A stretch of 64,000 bases of DNA from Pseudomonadota bacterium (GTDB taxonomy: Bacteria; Pseudomonadota; Alphaproteobacteria; Dongiales; Dongiaceae): positions 682,001 to 746,000 of the forward strand of contig JACPDN010000006.1 of assembly GCA_016183985.1 (NCBI GenBank), in the 5' to 3' direction. This document shows positions 55,921 through 63,318 of the stretch, piece after piece (the stretch's first letter is position 1; every line of letters starts with the position of its first letter). A program made the translations under genes and the position numbers. Under the pieces are notes generated by a model, which saw only the letters and a list, made by a program, of their open reading frames with translations, was not told the origin of the DNA and ran no database searches.

Positions 55921-57081
55921 GTGGCGGTAACTTTGCGCACCACCATCATCGGTGGCTCCAATACGGTGATGGAACCTGGCTATCTCGGCCAGATGTTGGC
56001 GGCGGCAACGCGTCAGGGGCTTAACCTCGAGATTGTCGACAACCTCGCCGTAGGTGGCACCACCAGCGCCTACGGCCTCTTCCGGCTCAAGACCAGCGAT
56101 GCCCTGGACCGGTCGGATCTGCTCATCATCGAGTATGCGCTTAACGATGCCTTCATCTATGGCGATGAGCGACGACAATTTCGTCATTGGGCACGCATCT
56201 ACGAAGGCATTCTACGCTACGCCTTGGCGCGCAACCCACGATTGCGGGTCTGCACGCTCATCTTTGGCGCCCGGAACGGCTCCTGGCTCAGCAGCGTTCC
56301 ATCGATCGACGCCGGTATTCGTTATCTTTCCGATTGGTATGGCGCAATCGTGGTCGATATTTCGCGCAACCTGATACGCCGCTTCGGCCGCGATGTGGTG
56401 CAGGACCCGACCTTCTACGCCGATCAGGGCCACTATGCCCGACCGGTCGCGACCGCCATGGTGGCGGATCTGGCAATTGATGGGCTTGTAGCGGGCCTAG
56501 CTGTGCCCATGTCTCCGGGAAGCTTGCCATCACCAGTCGACCCTGAGCATTTTGCCGAAGCAGGCGTCCTAGATGTCCAGGCGCTATTTGCCGCTGCATC
56601 GGATGCCCCGCTGATTGAATACCACAATCGTCGTTTTGCCTTCACGGCCATCGATCTCGCACGGCATCGCCTTGACCTTGAGCTCTCTGCCGGCAGGCTA
56701 TTGGGCGTCTTCCATATGAGTGCGCCTAATGTGGCGCCACTCATGCTGGCGCGCGGTGACAGCCGCTATCACTGTTCGCTCCTAAAGGCAGGAGTAAGGG
56801 ACGCGAAATTCAAGTTCCTTGCAGCAATGCTGCCCTGCGAGTTTCTTTACGGTGCGGATCTGCTGCAAACGGCGCCGATTGAGCGCGTCACTTTGGCCCA
56901 GGCAACAGTCGACGCGACCCTGAAGATACATCTCGCAAAGGACAATATCGCCTCCGTTCCCGGCACCGATCCGGTGGCCTTGCCTCTCCTTGGATTGCTT
57001 TACAGTGGCACTCTTCGCCACTTCAGTGTCGTCACCGCATTGCCACATGCGAATAGCCTTCGCGCCGCAAATTCGGCCTGA
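55921..57081 (+). CDS. SGNH/GDSL hydrolase-like protein
   Basis: A 386-residue protein with the four blocks of the SGNH fold: IIGGSNTV (GGSN replaces the GDS box, Ser as nucleophile), NLAVGGTTS (block II Gly), IEYALNDAF (block III Asn) and TFYADQGHYARP (block V Asp-x-x-His). Such enzymes act as esterases, often removing or transferring acetyl groups on glycans. No signal peptide is visible. The residual about 180 residues form a beta-rich extension without known motif. The GTG start at 55921 follows the pyruvyl transferase gene by three bases, so the two form one unit. Acetyl exchange on the glycan is inference. Confidence 0.8.
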   Translation: MAVTLRTTIIGGSNTVMEPGYLGQMLAAATRQGLNLEIVDNLAVGGTTSAYGLFRLKTSDALDRSDLLIIEYALNDAFIYGDERRQFRHWARIYEGILRYALARNPRLRVCTLIFGARNGSWLSSVPSIDAGIRYLSDWYGAIVVDISRNLIRRFGRDVVQDPTFYADQGHYARPVATAMVADLAIDGLVAGLAVPMSPGSLPSPVDPEHFAEAGVLDVQALFAAASDAPLIEYHNRRFAFTAIDLARHRLDLELSAGRLLGVFHMSAPNVAPLMLARGDSRYHCSLLKAGVRDAKFKFLAAMLPCEFLYGADLLQTAPIERVTLAQATVDATLKIHLAKDNIASVPGTDPVALPLLGLLYSGTLRHFSVVTALPHANSLRAANSA

Positions 57082-57135
57082 AATTCCCTCTCTCGCCCCG
57101 GCAACCGAAGCCTCGCGACGGTGTTTTCCTTTTGC

Positions 57136-57291
57136 ATGCTCCAAGCGAAAGGATATGCCGTGACTTTTAACTCGACCGCGCCGAGGCCTGTCTCATTCGG
57201 GCCCATCTCATTCGGACCTGTCTCATTCGGGACACCAAAAACGTTAACGCTTTCGGTCGGCCCCGCCCAAAACAGACGATTGGTGGCCTGA
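57136..57291 (+). CDS. Possible 51-residue ORF with (P-V/I-S-F-G) repeats
   Basis: A small open frame just before the next small gene. It contains three five-residue repeats (PVSFG, PISFG, PVSFG), encoded by the 15-base tandem repeat at 57191-57235. No ribosome-binding site is clear, and it may not be translated. I recognise no relative. Its stop precedes the next start by one base. Confidence 0.25.
   Translation: MLQAKGYAVTFNSTAPRPVSFGPISFGPVSFGTPKTLTLSVGPAQNRRLVA
57191..57235. repeat. Three tandem 15-base repeats
   Basis: The unit TCTCATTCGG plus five variable bases occurs at 57191, 57206 and 57221. The 15-base period keeps the reading frame of the small ORF that spans it. Confidence 0.7.
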
Positions 57292-57292
57292 T

Positions 57293-57433
57293 ATGCCGCA
57301 CGAACAGCAACACATAACTTCGCAGAAGGTCCGTGCAGGGATCATCAGCGGTCGCGTACGAAATATTCTCTTCATTTCTTTTGGCCTGTCCATCTTGGCG
57401 CTTGCGATTGTGACCGGCTATTTCATCGCCTAA
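57293..57433 (+). CDS. Small single-pass membrane protein (46 residues)
   Basis: A 46-residue protein: a polar N-terminus (MPHEQQHITSQKVRAGIISG) and one membrane helix (RNILFISFGLSILALAIVTG) close to the C-terminus. Its arrangement (SQKVRAGxISGRV, then a hydrophobic helix) is like the short single-helix proteins found in many alphaproteobacteria. The function is unknown. The start is an ATG one base after the stop of the preceding small ORF; its convergent neighbour is the DUF3309 gene 70 bases on. No ribosome-binding site of good quality is visible. Confidence 0.6.
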   Translation: MPHEQQHITSQKVRAGIISGRVRNILFISFGLSILALAIVTGYFIA

Positions 57434-57465
57434 TATCCATCACCGTATCGCGAAAAATGAAAGGC

Positions 57466-57490
57466 CCCGCCGGACAAATTGCACGGCGGG
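57466..57490. terminator. Weak hairpin between convergent small genes
   Basis: A 7-bp stem (CCCGCCG and CGGCGGG) around 11 bases in the 70-base gap between convergent small genes. No T-run follows on either strand, so a terminator role is only plausible. Confidence 0.35.
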
Positions 57491-57503
57491 ACTGTCCTAT
57501 TCG

Positions 57504-57659
57504 TTAGATATGACCGGTCGATAACGCCAGGACGAGAACGATCAGCAATACGACAACGATGCCACTTGGCGCGTAGCCCCAGCCGCGGCTGTAAGGCCAG
57601 GCAGGGGCCGCGCCGAGTAGCATGAGGATCAGTAACACGAGCAGAATGGTGCCGAGCAT
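57504..57659 (-). CDS. DUF3309 small membrane protein
   Basis: A 51-residue protein with two hydrophobic segments around a conserved loop: MLGTILLVLLILMLLGAAPA, WPYSRGWGYAPSG, then a second helix IVVVLLIVLVLALSTGHI. The W-P-x-S-R-x-W-G-Y-x-P-S-G loop is the mark of DUF3309, a family of small proteins common in alphaproteobacteria. Its molecular role is unknown. It is preceded by an EcfG-type promoter motif (57723-57747) on the same strand, so stress induction through PhyR-NepR-EcfG is plausible. It converges with the single-helix gene. Confidence 0.85.
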   Translation of the reverse strand: MLGTILLVLLILMLLGAAPAWPYSRGWGYAPSGIVVVLLIVLVLALSTGHI

Positions 57660-57722
57660 GCGACTTCTCCACGTCTTGGCGTCAAGTTTGCAGCTGACGC
57701 CTTAGAACTTTCACCTCTTACC

Positions 57723-57747
57723 AACCCGATGCGATCTGAGCGGTTCC
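57723..57747 (-). promoter_or_regulatory. EcfG-type promoter motif before the DUF3309 gene
   Basis: On the minus strand GGAAC (57747-57743) and GTT (57725-57723) are 17 bases apart, the spacing of promoters used by EcfG sigma factors. The motif lies about 64 bases upstream of the DUF3309 start. About two such matches per spacing are expected by chance in a window this size, so location is the main support. Confidence 0.5.
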
Positions 57748-57919
57748 GCGCCTGATCCATCCAGCGCTGGTCCGAAAGATCCATCTGTTGTCGGGGATTT
57801 TGTCGGGGCCACGGCTTGACGTCGATTCCGACACTGGCCAGGATGTGCGTCTGCGCTACCCAGCACCATCCGATAAATCTCTGCTCGCCCGCATCCGTCC
57901 CAGATCAAGGAGATCAGGT

Positions 57920-59482
57920 TTGGCCCGCCTTGCGCCATCCGGGGAAGGTCGATCACTGGAGTCACTGCGCACAGAGCTCGATTCCGTTAGCGCAGTCGAC
58001 CGCAAGCCCTTCAGCCAACTTATCATCCTGATGGGCGCAGCGGCTCTTGTCGCGATCATCGCCATCGCCTCGGTCCTGCTGACCTTTGATAACCGCGCAG
58101 CCGGCACAGGAATACTGCGCGGACAACGCGTCACTACCGATATCGCGCGTCTGCTGATCCTGGTGCACCGTGCAGAAAGCAGCCAACGTGGCTTCCTCCT
58201 CACGACCAACCGCGCCTATCTCGACCTCTATCACGACAGCATTGAAAAAGTCGGGCCGGCACTCGAAACGCTGACTGAAAGTACACGCAATGACGGTTCT
58301 CTAGCGACCGAGGCACTTAACTTGCGCACTCTAGTGAATGCCAAGATCGGCGAAATGGAGGAAGTCCTCTCGCTATTTCAGGGCGGACGTAAAAACGAGG
58401 CGCTAGGCGTCGTGAAGACGAATGCCGGCAAAAACCTGATGGACCAGATCCGCGAGAGCACTACCACCATGTGGCAAGTGTCTACAGGTCAGACGGAATT
58501 GCGGATCGACACATGGCGCCACAAGAATAACTGGCTTCTGGCGGTTCAGCTCGGTGCTGCCGTGCTTGTCCTGGTGGTCTCCGGCCTTGCTATCTGGAGT
58601 GGCATCCGCCACACCCGCGGCCTGCAACGCACCCAGGCTACATTGTTGCGAGCCAACGAGCTTCTTGAGGAGCGAGTCGTCGCCCGTACCGTCGACTTGC
58701 AGGAGGCCAATGAAGAAATCCAGAAGTTTGCTTACGTCATCAGTCATGACCTGCGCTCGCCGCTCGTAAACATCATGGGCTTTACGGCCGAACTCGGCAC
58801 CATCCGACGGGAAACAGCGCAGCTGCTGGGTCTGCGAGCAGAATCTGGTCTGGCAAGACGTCCCGCCGAAAAAGTGGATCACGAATTCGGCGAGGCACTC
58901 GACTTCATCCAGCAATCTACCAGAAAGATGGACCGCCTGATCAGTGCCGTGCTGAAACTTGCTCGGTCCGGACAACGTCGTTTCCACTATGAGCTCATCA
59001 ACATGAACGTTGTCATGGACGAAATTGCGGCGACCTTGAAGCACCGCACAGGCGAAACCGGCGCGGAAATCGCTATCGAGCCTCTTCCACCACTCGTCAG
59101 CGACCGATTGGCGGTTGAACAGATATTTGGAAACATTCTAGATAACGCTGTGAAATATCTCGACGAAGGACGCTTAGGCCGCATCCTGGTGCGTGGCCGG
59201 ACCATTGGTCGGGTCGTTATTGTCGAAGTCGAAGACAACGGCCGCGGCATCACGCACGAGGATCTGGCAAGGGTCTTCGATCTATTTCGCCGCGGCGGCA
59301 AGCGAGACAGGCCCGGTGACGGCATCGGCCTTGCTCATCTCAAAGTCCTTGTTCGCCGGCTTGGCGGCAGGATCAGTTGCCGTTCGACGCCGGGCGTCGG
59401 CAGTGTGTTTTCCGTTCTCCTGCCGCAGGCTGCTCCAAGCCCCGCTACAGATGCGCCCGACGCAGAGAGCACCAGGCGATGA
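57920..59482 (+). CDS. Membrane sensor histidine kinase with a CHASE3 domain
   Basis: A 520-residue kinase. Membrane helices lie at about 32-55 and 205-227, and the periplasmic loop between them is a CHASE3 domain (RGQRVTTDIARLLILVHRAE, then ESSQRGFLLTTNRAYL). A coiled segment leads to HisKA with the phosphoacceptor His276 in AYVISHDLRSPLVNI, and an ATPase domain (DNAVKYLDEGR, VEDNGRGI, GDGIGLAHLKVLVRRLGG). The start is a TTG at 57920 with an AAGGAG site seven bases upstream; the frame is open further back to 57788 without a site. The next gene, a response regulator, overlaps its stop by four bases. Confidence 0.88.
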   Translation: MARLAPSGEGRSLESLRTELDSVSAVDRKPFSQLIILMGAAALVAIIAIASVLLTFDNRAAGTGILRGQRVTTDIARLLILVHRAESSQRGFLLTTNRAYLDLYHDSIEKVGPALETLTESTRNDGSLATEALNLRTLVNAKIGEMEEVLSLFQGGRKNEALGVVKTNAGKNLMDQIRESTTTMWQVSTGQTELRIDTWRHKNNWLLAVQLGAAVLVLVVSGLAIWSGIRHTRGLQRTQATLLRANELLEERVVARTVDLQEANEEIQKFAYVISHDLRSPLVNIMGFTAELGTIRRETAQLLGLRAESGLARRPAEKVDHEFGEALDFIQQSTRKMDRLISAVLKLARSGQRRFHYELINMNVVMDEIAATLKHRTGETGAEIAIEPLPPLVSDRLAVEQIFGNILDNAVKYLDEGRLGRILVRGRTIGRVVIVEVEDNGRGITHEDLARVFDLFRRGGKRDRPGDGIGLAHLKVLVRRLGGRISCRSTPGVGSVFSVLLPQAAPSPATDAPDAESTRR

Positions 59483-59916
59483 TAGCCACGCCTATCAGCA
59501 TCGTGATGATCGAGGACGACGAAGGTCACGCCAGATTGATTGAGAAAAACATCCGTCGTGCCGGCGTTGCCAACGAGATCATGCCATTTGCCAACGGTGG
59601 CGACGCCTTGGATTTTATCGTCGCTCAACATCAAGACAGTCAATCCAATAATGATCGCAGGATGTTGATTCTACTCGATCTCAACCTGCCAGATGTGAGC
59701 GGCCTCGACGTTCTTGCCAAAATCAAAGCTACTGACAGCACGAGGCAGATCCCGATTATTGTGCTGACGACGACAGACGATAAGCTTGAGATACAGAGAT
59801 GCTACGAACTGGGCTGCAATGCCTATATCAAGAAGCCTCTTGAATACGAATCCTTCGCAAACTCAGTGCGTCAATTGGGTTTGTTCTTTAGTATCATCGA
59901 ATTGCCGCCGGCATAA
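59479..59916 (+). CDS. Single-domain response regulator (CheY-like)
   Basis: A 145-residue stand-alone receiver. The acidic pair lies in IVMIEDDEGHARLIEKNI, the phosphoacceptor Asp in LILLDLNLPDVSG (about Asp67), the conserved Thr in VLTTTDD and the Lys in AYIKKPLEYE. There is no output domain. It overlaps the stop of the CHASE3 kinase gene (ATGA), so it is almost certainly the phosphorylation partner; the pattern resembles Rcp1-type regulators that answer a hybrid kinase. Confidence 0.88.
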   Translation: MIATPISIVMIEDDEGHARLIEKNIRRAGVANEIMPFANGGDALDFIVAQHQDSQSNNDRRMLILLDLNLPDVSGLDVLAKIKATDSTRQIPIIVLTTTDDKLEIQRCYELGCNAYIKKPLEYESFANSVRQLGLFFSIIELPPA

Positions 59917-59930
59917 GGACGGCTAACGGC

Positions 59931-61004
59931 ATGTCGCTCCGCCCCCATATCCTTTATATCGATGACGATCATGGCATCTGTCGCCTGGTTGCCAGCGAGC
60001 TAGCCCGCCATGATATCGACACCACGGTCGCTTACAGTGGCGTCGATGGCCTTCGTCTCGCATCCGAAGGCGCTTTCGAAGTCGTCGGCCTCGACCACTT
60101 CATGCCGGGCGAGGACGGCCTCGAAATCCTCGCCGCCCTGACCTCCCTGCCGCATGCGCCTTCCGTCATTTATGTAACGGGCAGCGAAGACATCAATATT
60201 GCCGTGGCCGCACTGAAATCGGGTGCTAGCGATTTTGTCGTCAAGGACATTGAAGGATCGTTTCTTGCCTTGTTGCGCAAGGCAATCGCAACGGCCGTTG
60301 GCCAAGCCCAATTGCGCCGCGCCAAGGAGCAGGCCGAGGTGGAAATGCGTGCCGCCAATGAAAGATTGGAACGATTGACGGAAAAGCAATCCATTCTTCT
60401 GCACGAAATGAACCACCGCATCGGCAATTCACTTCAACTCATTACCTCGATGATCCGGCTGCAGGCATCTTCGACTGAGAACCCTCACGCCAAGGACGTT
60501 CTCCGTCAGGCCGCCGAACGTGTCGTCGCGGTCGCCCAGGTCCATCAGCGGCTCTATACGTCCGAAGACATTCAGCATGTCCAGATGCGGCCCTATTTGA
60601 CCAAGCTCCTGGAGGACCAGAAGCTCACTGCACGCGATCGAGGATGCACCTTGTCGATCGAGATTGACGACACAAAGCTGGCCACTGATCGCGCCGTGTC
60701 CGTAGGCATCGTTGTGACCGAACTGGTGACGAATGCGCTGAAATACGCCTACCCCAAGGAAGGAGGCCCCATTCGTGTTAGACTGGGGCATCTCGCCGAG
60801 GCAAAGCTGGTCTTGACTGTGGAGGATGAAGGAATCGGCGATTCCGGATCTGCGCAAACTGCCAAGGGAACGGGTGTCGGTTCGCGCATCGTAGATGCGA
60901 TGTCGCGGAGCCTGGGGGGAGATCTGCAGCTTAGCAGCGAAGGCGGTGGCTTTCGCTCTGCGCTGATCTTCCCACTATCGACTGAGCAATCGCCGCCTCC
61001 GTGA
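59931..61004 (+). CDS. Receiver-HisKA_2 hybrid kinase
   Basis: A 357-residue soluble protein with an N-terminal receiver (ILYIDDDHGICRLVASELAR, phospho-Asp55 in VVGLDHFMPGEDG, Lys in FVVKD) and a C-terminal kinase of the HisKA_2 type (LLHEMNHRIGNSLQLITSMI, phospho-His about 162; ATPase domain NALKYAYPKEGG, VEDEGIGD, GTGVGSRIVDAMSRSLGG). Such kinases often feed PhyR in the general stress response of alphaproteobacteria. It follows the response regulator gene after 14 bases and converges with ecfG. This may be an input to the PhyR cascade; that is inference from family and location. Confidence 0.87.
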   Translation: MSLRPHILYIDDDHGICRLVASELARHDIDTTVAYSGVDGLRLASEGAFEVVGLDHFMPGEDGLEILAALTSLPHAPSVIYVTGSEDINIAVAALKSGASDFVVKDIEGSFLALLRKAIATAVGQAQLRRAKEQAEVEMRAANERLERLTEKQSILLHEMNHRIGNSLQLITSMIRLQASSTENPHAKDVLRQAAERVVAVAQVHQRLYTSEDIQHVQMRPYLTKLLEDQKLTARDRGCTLSIEIDDTKLATDRAVSVGIVVTELVTNALKYAYPKEGGPIRVRLGHLAEAKLVLTVEDEGIGDSGSAQTAKGTGVGSRIVDAMSRSLGGDLQLSSEGGGFRSALIFPLSTEQSPPP

Positions 61005-61039
61005 ACACCGGCGATGGCTTCGTTGGTTTGCATGCAGGA

Positions 61040-61642
61040 TTATTTGGCCTTTGGCCGCATGGTTGTTGCTTCTTGCAATAAGAAGTCCTCGAGACTGCTT
61101 GGCTGCGACGGCTCGGTATCGGTACGAGGTGCCGCCAGATTGCCTTGCTCGAGAATCTGCTTCAACTCTGCGCGGGCGCGCGAGACGCGGCTCTTCACAG
61201 TTCCAACCCGGCAGTTGCAGACTGCTGCCGCCTCCTCATATGAGAACCCGCTGGCGCCCACCAGAATCAGCACTTCGCGCTGGTCCGGGTTCAACTGCCA
61301 GAAGGCACGCCGAAAATCATTGAACTCCAAATTGGCTTCCTGCGACGGACCGATCGATGGCTCGTCTCCCGCCATCTCGTCGATCGGGGTCGACTTGATC
61401 CAGCGCTTTCGGCATTCGTTGTAGTAGAGATTGCGCAGGATAGTGAACATCCAGGCCTTGAAGTTCGTGCCTGGCGTAAATTGATCGATCGCCGCCAAGG
61501 CCCGCACGACGGCGTCATGGGTCAAATCATCGGCTTGATCGCGGTTGCGCGTGAGTGACCGTGCGAATGCGCGCAGATGCGGAATCACGTCCAGCAACAT
61601 CGCTTCGACGTCCATCCGATCTTCTTTCACCTGCATGTCCAT
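61040..61642 (-). CDS. ecfG: EcfG-type extracytoplasmic sigma factor
   Basis: A 200-residue sigma factor with region 2 (FARSLTRNRDQADDLTHDAVVRALAAI, then TNFKAWMFTILRNLYYNECRKRW) and region 4 (LNPDQREVLILVGASGFSYEEAAAVCNCRVGTVKSRVSRARAELK). This is the ECF15/EcfG type that drives the general stress response of alphaproteobacteria. The chosen ATG at 61642 has an AGAGAAG site; the frame is open to 61711, but that extension lies across a promoter motif (61667-61691) and has no ribosome-binding site. It follows nepR on the same strand (175-base gap). Its C-terminal tail is longer than usual and Ser/Gln-rich. Confidence 0.9.
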   Translation of the reverse strand: MDMQVKEDRMDVEAMLLDVIPHLRAFARSLTRNRDQADDLTHDAVVRALAAIDQFTPGTNFKAWMFTILRNLYYNECRKRWIKSTPIDEMAGDEPSIGPSQEANLEFNDFRRAFWQLNPDQREVLILVGASGFSYEEAAAVCNCRVGTVKSRVSRARAELKQILEQGNLAAPRTDTEPSQPSSLEDFLLQEATTMRPKAK

Positions 61643-61666
61643 CCGCTTCTCTTTGGTTTCATGCCG

Positions 61667-61691
61667 AACGCTGCGCTGCGGTAGCAGTTCC
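61667..61691 (-). promoter_or_regulatory. EcfG-type promoter motif before ecfG
   Basis: On the minus strand GGAAC (61691-61687) and CGTT (61670-61667, counting the C) lie 17 bases apart up to GTT. The motif is about 25 bases before the ATG at 61642, so a start about 7 bases downstream would give a short leader with the AGAGAAG site. It suggests that EcfG activates its own gene. Confidence 0.6.
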
Positions 61692-61817
61692 TGAGATGCT
61701 CCTTGGTACATGGCTGATAGACCGTCGCATTTGGCAGTGGCACCAGATCATCCCGACTTCAGCGAGACTCAACTGTCAGGTTCATTTTCCATGTAGAAAT
61801 CGCCGCTGCTTTGGCCG

Positions 61818-62111
61818 TCACTTGTCGTCGGACCTATTTCCCTGCGAACGAAGCTTCCCTACCAATTTGGCAAGGTCTGGCGGCAGCGGCTCGCTGCTGA
61901 CGTCATTAAACAGCCTATTGAGCTGCTCATCAAACCAGCGATCCAGAACGTGCGGTGGGCCGCCATTAATTCCTTCGTCGATACCAGCCAGCACAGTCGG
62001 ATGTTCCGATCGAGATCGGTAGATACCGCTCGGCATCTCCGGCGCGACAGCCACTGATCCTGGCGACTTGCCCGAACTCTTATCCCGAGCACCTTTGTCA
62101 GCGGCATTCAT
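61818..62111 (-). CDS. nepR: NepR-type anti-sigma factor
   Basis: A 97-residue protein. The N-terminal half is polar and likely unfolded; the C-terminal part (about 57-88, LDRWFDEQLNRLFNDVSSEP, then LPPDLAKLVGKL) is the two-helix core of NepR, which binds EcfG and, after stress, PhyR-P. A longer frame reaches 62174, but the ATG at 62111 is preceded by AGAAG. It lies upstream of ecfG on the same strand, as in most alphaproteobacteria. A palindromic EcfG-type promoter lies about 190 bases upstream and is shared with phyR. Confidence 0.85.
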   Translation of the reverse strand: MNAADKGARDKSSGKSPGSVAVAPEMPSGIYRSRSEHPTVLAGIDEGINGGPPHVLDRWFDEQLNRLFNDVSSEPLPPDLAKLVGKLRSQGNRSDDK

Positions 62112-62296
62112 ATCTTCTGCTTCGATTTTGCGTGAGGTCACGATCGACAACTGCCTTGTTTCACTCCGATCCATAGGGCGCGTACGCCCCCATCCCCGAT
62201 ACCGCTGCCTGACCTCTTGACGCTCGCTGGCGAACCAAAAGGTATTTTAGGATTAATGGCATGGCCCGAGCACAGCGGATTTTTCTCTCTGTGACG

Positions 62297-62323
62297 GGAA
62301 CCCAAATCGGGTGAATCGGTTCC
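62297..62323. promoter_or_regulatory. Palindromic, possibly bidirectional EcfG-type promoter
   Basis: The motif reads GGAAC-N17-GTTCC. On the plus strand GGAAC (62297-62301) and GTT (62319-62321) are 17 apart; on the minus strand GGAAC (62323-62319) and GTT (62301-62299) are 17 apart. It therefore fits an EcfG promoter in both directions, one for phyR (start about 65 bases on) and one for nepR (about 190 bases on). Confidence 0.65.
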
Positions 62324-62387
62324 TTAATTATCCAAAAAATGCCGGTGGCTGCGTCGGCGCTTAAACAAGAGCAAAAGGGTGGCATCT

Positions 62388-63185
62388 GTGCGCGCGAATT
62401 CAGAAGAAATTGTACATAATCTCAAATACTTGCGGCGCTACGCGCGTGCATTGATGGGGTCACAGGAATCCGGCGATCTTTACGTCCGCGTTTGCCTGGA
62501 GGCGCTCTTGGCCGAGCCCGACCTGCTTTCAGCTGGTACAAATGTGAAGCGGGATCTTTTTCGTCTTTTCCACGCAGTCTCCAACCGGAATGTCGAAGGC
62601 GGCAATGGTAGCGATCTTGTTGACCTATCCGTTGAGGCGCGGCTACGCGCCCTTCCCGCGTCGGAGCGCCAGATTCTCCTGCTCACATCTCTTGAAGGCT
62701 TTTCTACCGCTGACGCGGCGGCAATCCTCGATATTCCGCTTGCCGAAGCCGAGGCCCTGCTGGTCGACGCTTGGTCGACGGTCAACCAGCAGATTGCAAC
62801 CTCGATCTTGGTGATTGAGGATGAACCTGTCATTGCCTTGGATATCGCCAGCCTCGTCACCGAACTCGGCCACCAGGTCGTCGGCGTGGCGGCGAGCCAG
62901 ACTGAGGCGGTTGCGATCTTTAAGAAGATGCTGCCCGGCCTGATCCTTGCAGATATCGACTTGGGTGCCGGTGGCTCGGGCATCACGGCGGTGAGAGACA
63001 TTCTGCGAATGTCGTCGGTCCCGGTGATCTTCGTGACCGCTTATCCTGAACGCCTGCTGACCGGCGAGCGGCCAGAGCCCACCTATCTCGTTACCAAGCC
63101 GTTCGAGCCGGATACGCTCAAGGTCACCATTTCGCAGGCACTGTCATTTACAAGTGCCGGCCACGCCAAACGACTTGCAGTCTAG
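62388..63185 (+). CDS. phyR: PhyR-type response regulator with a sigma-like N-terminus
   Basis: A 265-residue anti-anti-sigma factor. The first about 130 residues mimic an ECF sigma (LKYLRRYARALMGSQESGD as region 2, ERQILLLTSLEGFSTADAAA as region 4), and the last 120 are a receiver (ILVIEDEPVIALDIASLV, phospho-Asp about 189 in LILADIDLG, Lys in YLVTKPFEP). When phosphorylated it takes NepR away from EcfG. The chosen start is the GTG at 62388, eight bases after an AAGGG site; an in-frame GTG at 62379 overlaps the site. It is divergent from nepR across the palindromic promoter, and a Cache sensor gene follows. Confidence 0.93.
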   Translation: MRANSEEIVHNLKYLRRYARALMGSQESGDLYVRVCLEALLAEPDLLSAGTNVKRDLFRLFHAVSNRNVEGGNGSDLVDLSVEARLRALPASERQILLLTSLEGFSTADAAAILDIPLAEAEALLVDAWSTVNQQIATSILVIEDEPVIALDIASLVTELGHQVVGVAASQTEAVAIFKKMLPGLILADIDLGAGGSGITAVRDILRMSSVPVIFVTAYPERLLTGERPEPTYLVTKPFEPDTLKVTISQALSFTSAGHAKRLAV

Positions 63186-63318
63186 CCAGAAAATCTCACC
63201 TTTCTAAAGCGGTAGCCCGATCCGCCGTGCACTCCGGGGCAGCCGCTTAAATGCCATACGTCGTAGAGAGAATGTTGACGATGAGCTGGCTGGAGTCGCT
63301 TCGGGAAGCGGCACAATC

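Noticed and set aside
61005-61039. A possible terminator between the receiver-HisKA_2 kinase gene and ecfG
   Set aside because: The 35-base gap holds no stable stem with a T-run on either strand.
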